Below are positions 60,400 to 64,000 of a DNA stretch of 64,000 nt, piece after piece. The number at the start of each line of letters is the position of its first letter. Within the stretch, counting starts at the first letter, position 1. The stretch comes from Mytilisepta virgata (lineage: Eukaryota; Mollusca; Bivalvia; Mytilida; Mytilidae), in assembly GCA_028015205.1 (NCBI GenBank), contig CM051513.1, forward strand, positions 47,992,841 through 48,056,840, given 5' to 3'. Below the pieces are notes generated by a model. That model had not been told where the DNA came from, searched no databases, and worked only from the letters and a program-made list of their open reading frames with translations. Both the position numbers and the translations under genes were made by a program.

Positions 60400-62520
60400 A
60401 TTGAAATGAAATTATTTAATTGGGCTTGGAAAGTCTACCGTGACAGGAAGGTCACATTGATGTCAAGCAGAGTATATGGCATCACAATGACTGGCGTTTG
60501 ACCTTTACTTGTTATTGAAATCTGAATTAAAAGAATTAATTTCTTTAAATCCCTGGAGTAATATATAAGTGTTAACTTATGATGCTGTCATAATTATCTA
60601 CTAGTATATTTGTTGCTGTTTTTATTCCAAAATGGTAATTCAAACAAGGACAGACATTAAATAGGTTTTATTTCAAAACATACACGAAGAGAATGTGTAA
60701 ATACATGATACCAATTTCGATGAAAAGAATGTGCATATTTTTTGGACTTACGACTCATCAGTTGTGCTCGGTGTAAAATTTTGAAAGAACCTCCCCCCTT
60801 GGCAACCCCAAAAACCCAATACGTTAATAGCAAATCATTCAAATGCCCGAATTACTAAAAAGGTAGAGAGGACAGAACTATGAGCGAGCAAAAATTCAGT
60901 TTTATAACTGTAATCAATTCAGTGCCAATTTCACGCTAGTATAAAAAAAAAACTATAAATTGAGCTGGCTAAGCTTAAAATATTTTGTATGCTGTAGCCC
61001 GACTTACATACATTTTTGGGTGTCATATTGATAGTTAAAATTCTTGAAATAAATTGAACGAAAATCACTCGTGTGACTACTGCAATTTGGAATAAAAAAA
61101 AAGGTAACCCGAAAGGTCGATTAAGAGCCAATCTGCCAGAAAACCATGCAAAACCGTCCGAATGTCACTTTTACCAAATGAGTTCATATTTGGCACATTG
61201 GTTCACCTTAGTAAAATAAATAACCATACAAAAAATTTTTTGAAAATATTGAACCATTTTGAGTTTATTGGGCGCCATCTTTTAACATGTGAATTTGCTC
61301 GAAAACAGCAAAAAATAAGCCTTTTTTTGCATATTTCGCTGGTTTTTATAAAAAAACATGGCAAAGAAAATGAAATATTAATGGTTGTTCCTAGTAATAC
61401 ATTACTTTGAGTGTAAGAACTAATAGAATTAACAAGGCTGTCTATATAGTATATGCATTAGCAAACTCTTTAAATTCGTCTTATTTAGCTAAATGTCCAA
61501 AATGACTGATTTTGGTCATCTTTCAGAGCCAAAATACTCCAAGACCTGTTTATTATTGTAAAACAACATATCTATCTGCAAAGGTTATCTATATATATAC
61601 AATGGAGAAAAATATCTAGCTCGGCAAATAATGTTGGTTTCAGGTAGATGCCACAACAAAATGGGGTTCCTTGCATATTCAAATTTTCTCAATGCTGCCG
61701 CCTAAATTTTAACTACTGACATATGATAGGAGATGGACTTATAAATATATATAACAACAAATGGAATAGAATAATTAATGTTTCATTTAATACTGTATCA
61801 AATTAATCAGTAAGAATCACAAATTATTCATCATAAAACTAGAGCCTCCTAGGAGCCGGAATAGCTCGAATTGACAAATTATGCACCCAAAAAACGATAA
61901 AAACACACATTTCAAGAGCAGTAACTTTAAAAGAAGTAGTTAAACAATATAGAAAAGGTTCAGACTGTAAAAGAGCTGTCCCTACTGACCATTAATGCAA
62001 TTTATACTTATAATATAACTGATATAGTTGTCGGATAATAGCAGAAAACTGTGAAAATTGGTAAATTCACATTTCAGGGGCAATAACTCGAAGATGTAAT
62101 ATCCAATTTGTCTGAAGATTTTTGGGTATATACATATTGTAGATCATGTCATGTTGATTATTATTATAAATTTATATGTATGACCTCACTACGTACTATA
62201 GTCTTTGAGATAATGGTCAAAAACTGAAAACTGTAAACAGTTACATTTCGATACAGAAACTATTTTGACAGAAAATAAGTGATGGGAATACATTTCATGG
62301 GTAAGCTAATAAGGCAAGTTTGGCTAACAACTTATATATATGTTGCTGCAATGTGGTCAATAAAAACTTGAAAATGCACGTAAAAAAGTTCCCCTAACAA
62401 AACATGATTTCCCAACAAGTTAACACCTTATTTGAAGCAAGTGTTGTAACAATACAGATATTTCTTACAATATTCATATTTACACAGACACTTCATATTT
62501 CTTTCATATTATATATGCTT
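60400..62520. other. AT-rich intergenic stretch, no gene seen
   Basis: No supported coding segment. The frames at 60657-60842, 60931-61131 and 61162-61410 lack family features and splice context. A short palindromic ctagagcctcctaggagccg (61841) resembles the terminal hairpin of the TAGCTCACCTGG family. The following sequence has phrases such as gaagatgtaatatccaatttg that suggest an old dispersed repeat. Confidence 0.35.
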
Positions 62521-62521
62521 A

Positions 62522-62682
62522 ACACTGAGACTGAATGTTGTGCAGTAATCTATACAAGTTTACACTGAGACTGAATGTTGTGCAGTAATCTATACAAGTT
62601 TACACTGAGACTGAATGTTGTGCAGTAATCTATACAAGTTTACACTGAGACTGAATGTTGTGCAGTAATCTATACAAGTTTA
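62522..62682 (+). repeat. 40-bp tandem repeat, four units
   Basis: acactgagactgaatgttgt followed by gcagtaatctatacaagttt, repeated four times without visible change. Perfect identity indicates a recent expansion. Confidence 0.9.
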
Positions 62683-63290
62683 AGATGTGGCTAGATGACC
62701 CTTTATTTCAAATTCGAAATGTTCGTTGCCGCATGCAATGATATGCTTTAGCTTTTCCACTTTTTCCTCTTCTACTCCAAACAAATGTAATTTCTTGATC
62801 ACTTCAGTCAATGTTTCCATTGCCTTCATACCATCGTCTATGGTGTTGTCTAACTGATGTAGATTTTTTTTTTCTGAGAGCCGATGCAGGTATTAAGAAT
62901 GTTAAATAATGTAGATCTTGAAAATGTATCATAATCTTGGTCTTTACAATAAGCCATGTATGATTTATGAGGCTTGATGAAAAAATGCTTCGTACTACCT
63001 CTTTGGAATTTTCATTTCCACTCCCGACGAAAGTTTTTTTTATCTATATCCAACCACTTGATGGTACGTTGGGCTAGAAATAAAATAAATAAAATGCATT
63101 AGCTGAGGATGACTCAAAGGCATTCTGTATATCATTGGCAAATTTATCATTTAACCTGGTTTTTCGAAATTAGCATGCTTCCTTATTAGCTCTATCAATT
63201 TTTGAAATAGTAAGTCCAGGAATTAATGCAATAAGCTCCTGTTTGGTAAATTTTTGCACAAACAAGGATAGAATTTGAATGTGAGTGTGA
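62683..63290 (-). pseudogene. remnant of a transposon-type ORF (C-terminal part)
   Basis: Reading minus from 63290: KFTKQELIALIPGLTISKID, then after stops and a possible intron (tttatttctag), FFIKPHKSYMAYCKDQDYDT and FSRSTLFNILNTCIGSQ. Across an A-run frameshift it continues NLHQLDNTIDDGMKAMETL, KKLHLFGVEEEKVEKLKHII and a stop at 62686. I recall this series (TYxKYCKxQxF, SRSSLFxILxxCxASQ, LDNxxxDGMKA) from multicopy mobile-element proteins in cnidarians and molluscs. It lacks an ATG and has frame breaks, so it is dead. It is unrelated in detail to the OTU/transposase pseudogene. Confidence 0.45.
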
Positions 63291-63299
63291 CTGTTATTC

Positions 63300-64000
63300 T
63301 GGTAAGTTTCTTTCCGTTTGGCCAAGCGATTTCAGAGGAGCAGATTTTTTTTTTATATCAGGCAATCAGAAACAAGAAATGCCAATGGCGGCCATATTTG
63401 TAGTCCAATCATGATGAAATGAGGAAACTGTTTAAAGGACCCCCCATATATGCTTCCTTTCAAGTTCTGTTCCATTTGGCCAAGTAGTTTCAGAGCAGAA
63501 GTTTATTGAAAACTCAGCCAATTAGAAACAACAATTGCCTATGGTGGCCATGTTTTTTGCCCTATCAAGATGAAATGAGGATTATTTGTAGAGGACCTCA
63601 TAAACATCATTCCTACAAACTTTAGTTCCAATTGGCCCAATGCTTTTAGAGGAGAAGATCTTTAAAGGAAAAGTTTACGCCGGACAACGACGACGGACAC
63701 CAAGTGATGGCAATAGCTCACATGGCCTTTTCCTATATGGTTTCAATGGAGACTGAGCACCTGTAGCCGTCGGGTGAGCGGATGATTCTTAACCAAAAGT
63801 GGATCGTTTAAGGAGGCCATTTAGAAGGGTATTGTTGTCATCAATCTTGCAAATTTTCAAAACATATCATAATGTAGTTTCAGAGAAGATTTTTGAAAAT
63901 TGTCCAATAAAAATTAAATATGGCATCTGTCAACCATATATATCATCCAACTGGAACCAATGGTGGATTGTTTGTAGAGGCCCTTCCATACATCAATCCG
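63300..64000. repeat. TAGCTCACCTGG-type element fragments
   Basis: Recurrent phrases gccaagcgatttcagaggag, gccaatggcggccatattt, gatgaaatgagga and cggacaccaagtgatggcaa, ending in tagctcacatggcc near 63715, match the body and head of the family in reverse orientation. A second fragment with gtttcagagaagatttttga and aaatatggcatctg follows to the window end. No gene. Confidence 0.6.

Overview
The window looks like nuclear DNA of a bivalve mollusc, most probably mussel-like (Mytilida). It is AT-rich, has spliced genes, and is crowded with repeats that I recall as typical of bivalves: tRNA-derived SINEs, 'TAGCTCACCTGG' elements with tandem cores, BEL/Pao and RNase-H-bearing non-LTR retrotransposons, and a dispersed repeat that I recall as abundant in Mytilus. 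The species call is from memory of repeat families and was not searched.

Layout. 0.7-3 kb: decayed transposon-derived ORFs, including a BEL/Pao reverse-transcriptase fragment on +. 5.3-22.7 kb: a multi-exon pseudogene on the minus strand. It encodes a DDE-like transposase-type protein fused to an OTU cysteine-protease-like domain. It is broken by frameshifts, by a SINE in its main exon, and by a full-length LINE, a second SINE and a MITE in its first intron. A TAGCTCACCTGG element with a 166-bp tandem core and a nested 354-bp MITE lies in another intron. 26.1-28.1 kb: the remaining BEL/Pao pol (RNase H, integrase, DUF5641-like tail), degenerate. 28.4-29.0 kb: a two-finger C2H2 ORF. 29.5-36.2 kb: a second full-length LINE copy with both ORFs open and a 13-bp target-site duplication. 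It sits inside another TAGCTCACCTGG element.

37.0-57.6 kb: what I read as a seven-exon host gene on + that encodes a secreted protein with two Ly6/uPAR (three-finger) domains and a Thr-rich linker. Splice sites and phases agree at every junction. Intron 4 holds a 45-bp satellite.

Intron 5 (about 13.8 kb) holds the most unusual object. It is a giant inverted repeat (43.6-47.1 kb against 48.3-53.9 kb). Each near-identical arm carries the same four compact genes: a protein with two PC4-like ssDNA-binding modules, a small BH1/Bcl-2-like ORF, an unrecognised ORF, and a C2H2/acidic ORF. The arms end in 31-bp minisatellite arrays. A 1.2-kb spacer carries a Cys4 zinc-ribbon-like gene and degenerate telomere-like TTAGGG repeats. 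The outer right flank carries a GC-rich tandem array of ETS, NRF1, E-box and CRE-like motifs. The gene content and fold-back shape suggest part of a midsize linear-DNA virus-like or Polinton/adintovirus-like element captured as a head-to-head palindrome. No polymerase, integrase or capsid gene is visible, so this assignment is inference.

57.7-64 kb: a fold-back MITE, SINEs, a short LINE-derived element, small tandem repeats and a further transposon-ORF remnant. The LINE copies, the short 60-kb element and one or both SINE families share a similar 3' terminal module, which suggests that one reverse-transcription machinery mobilises several families here.
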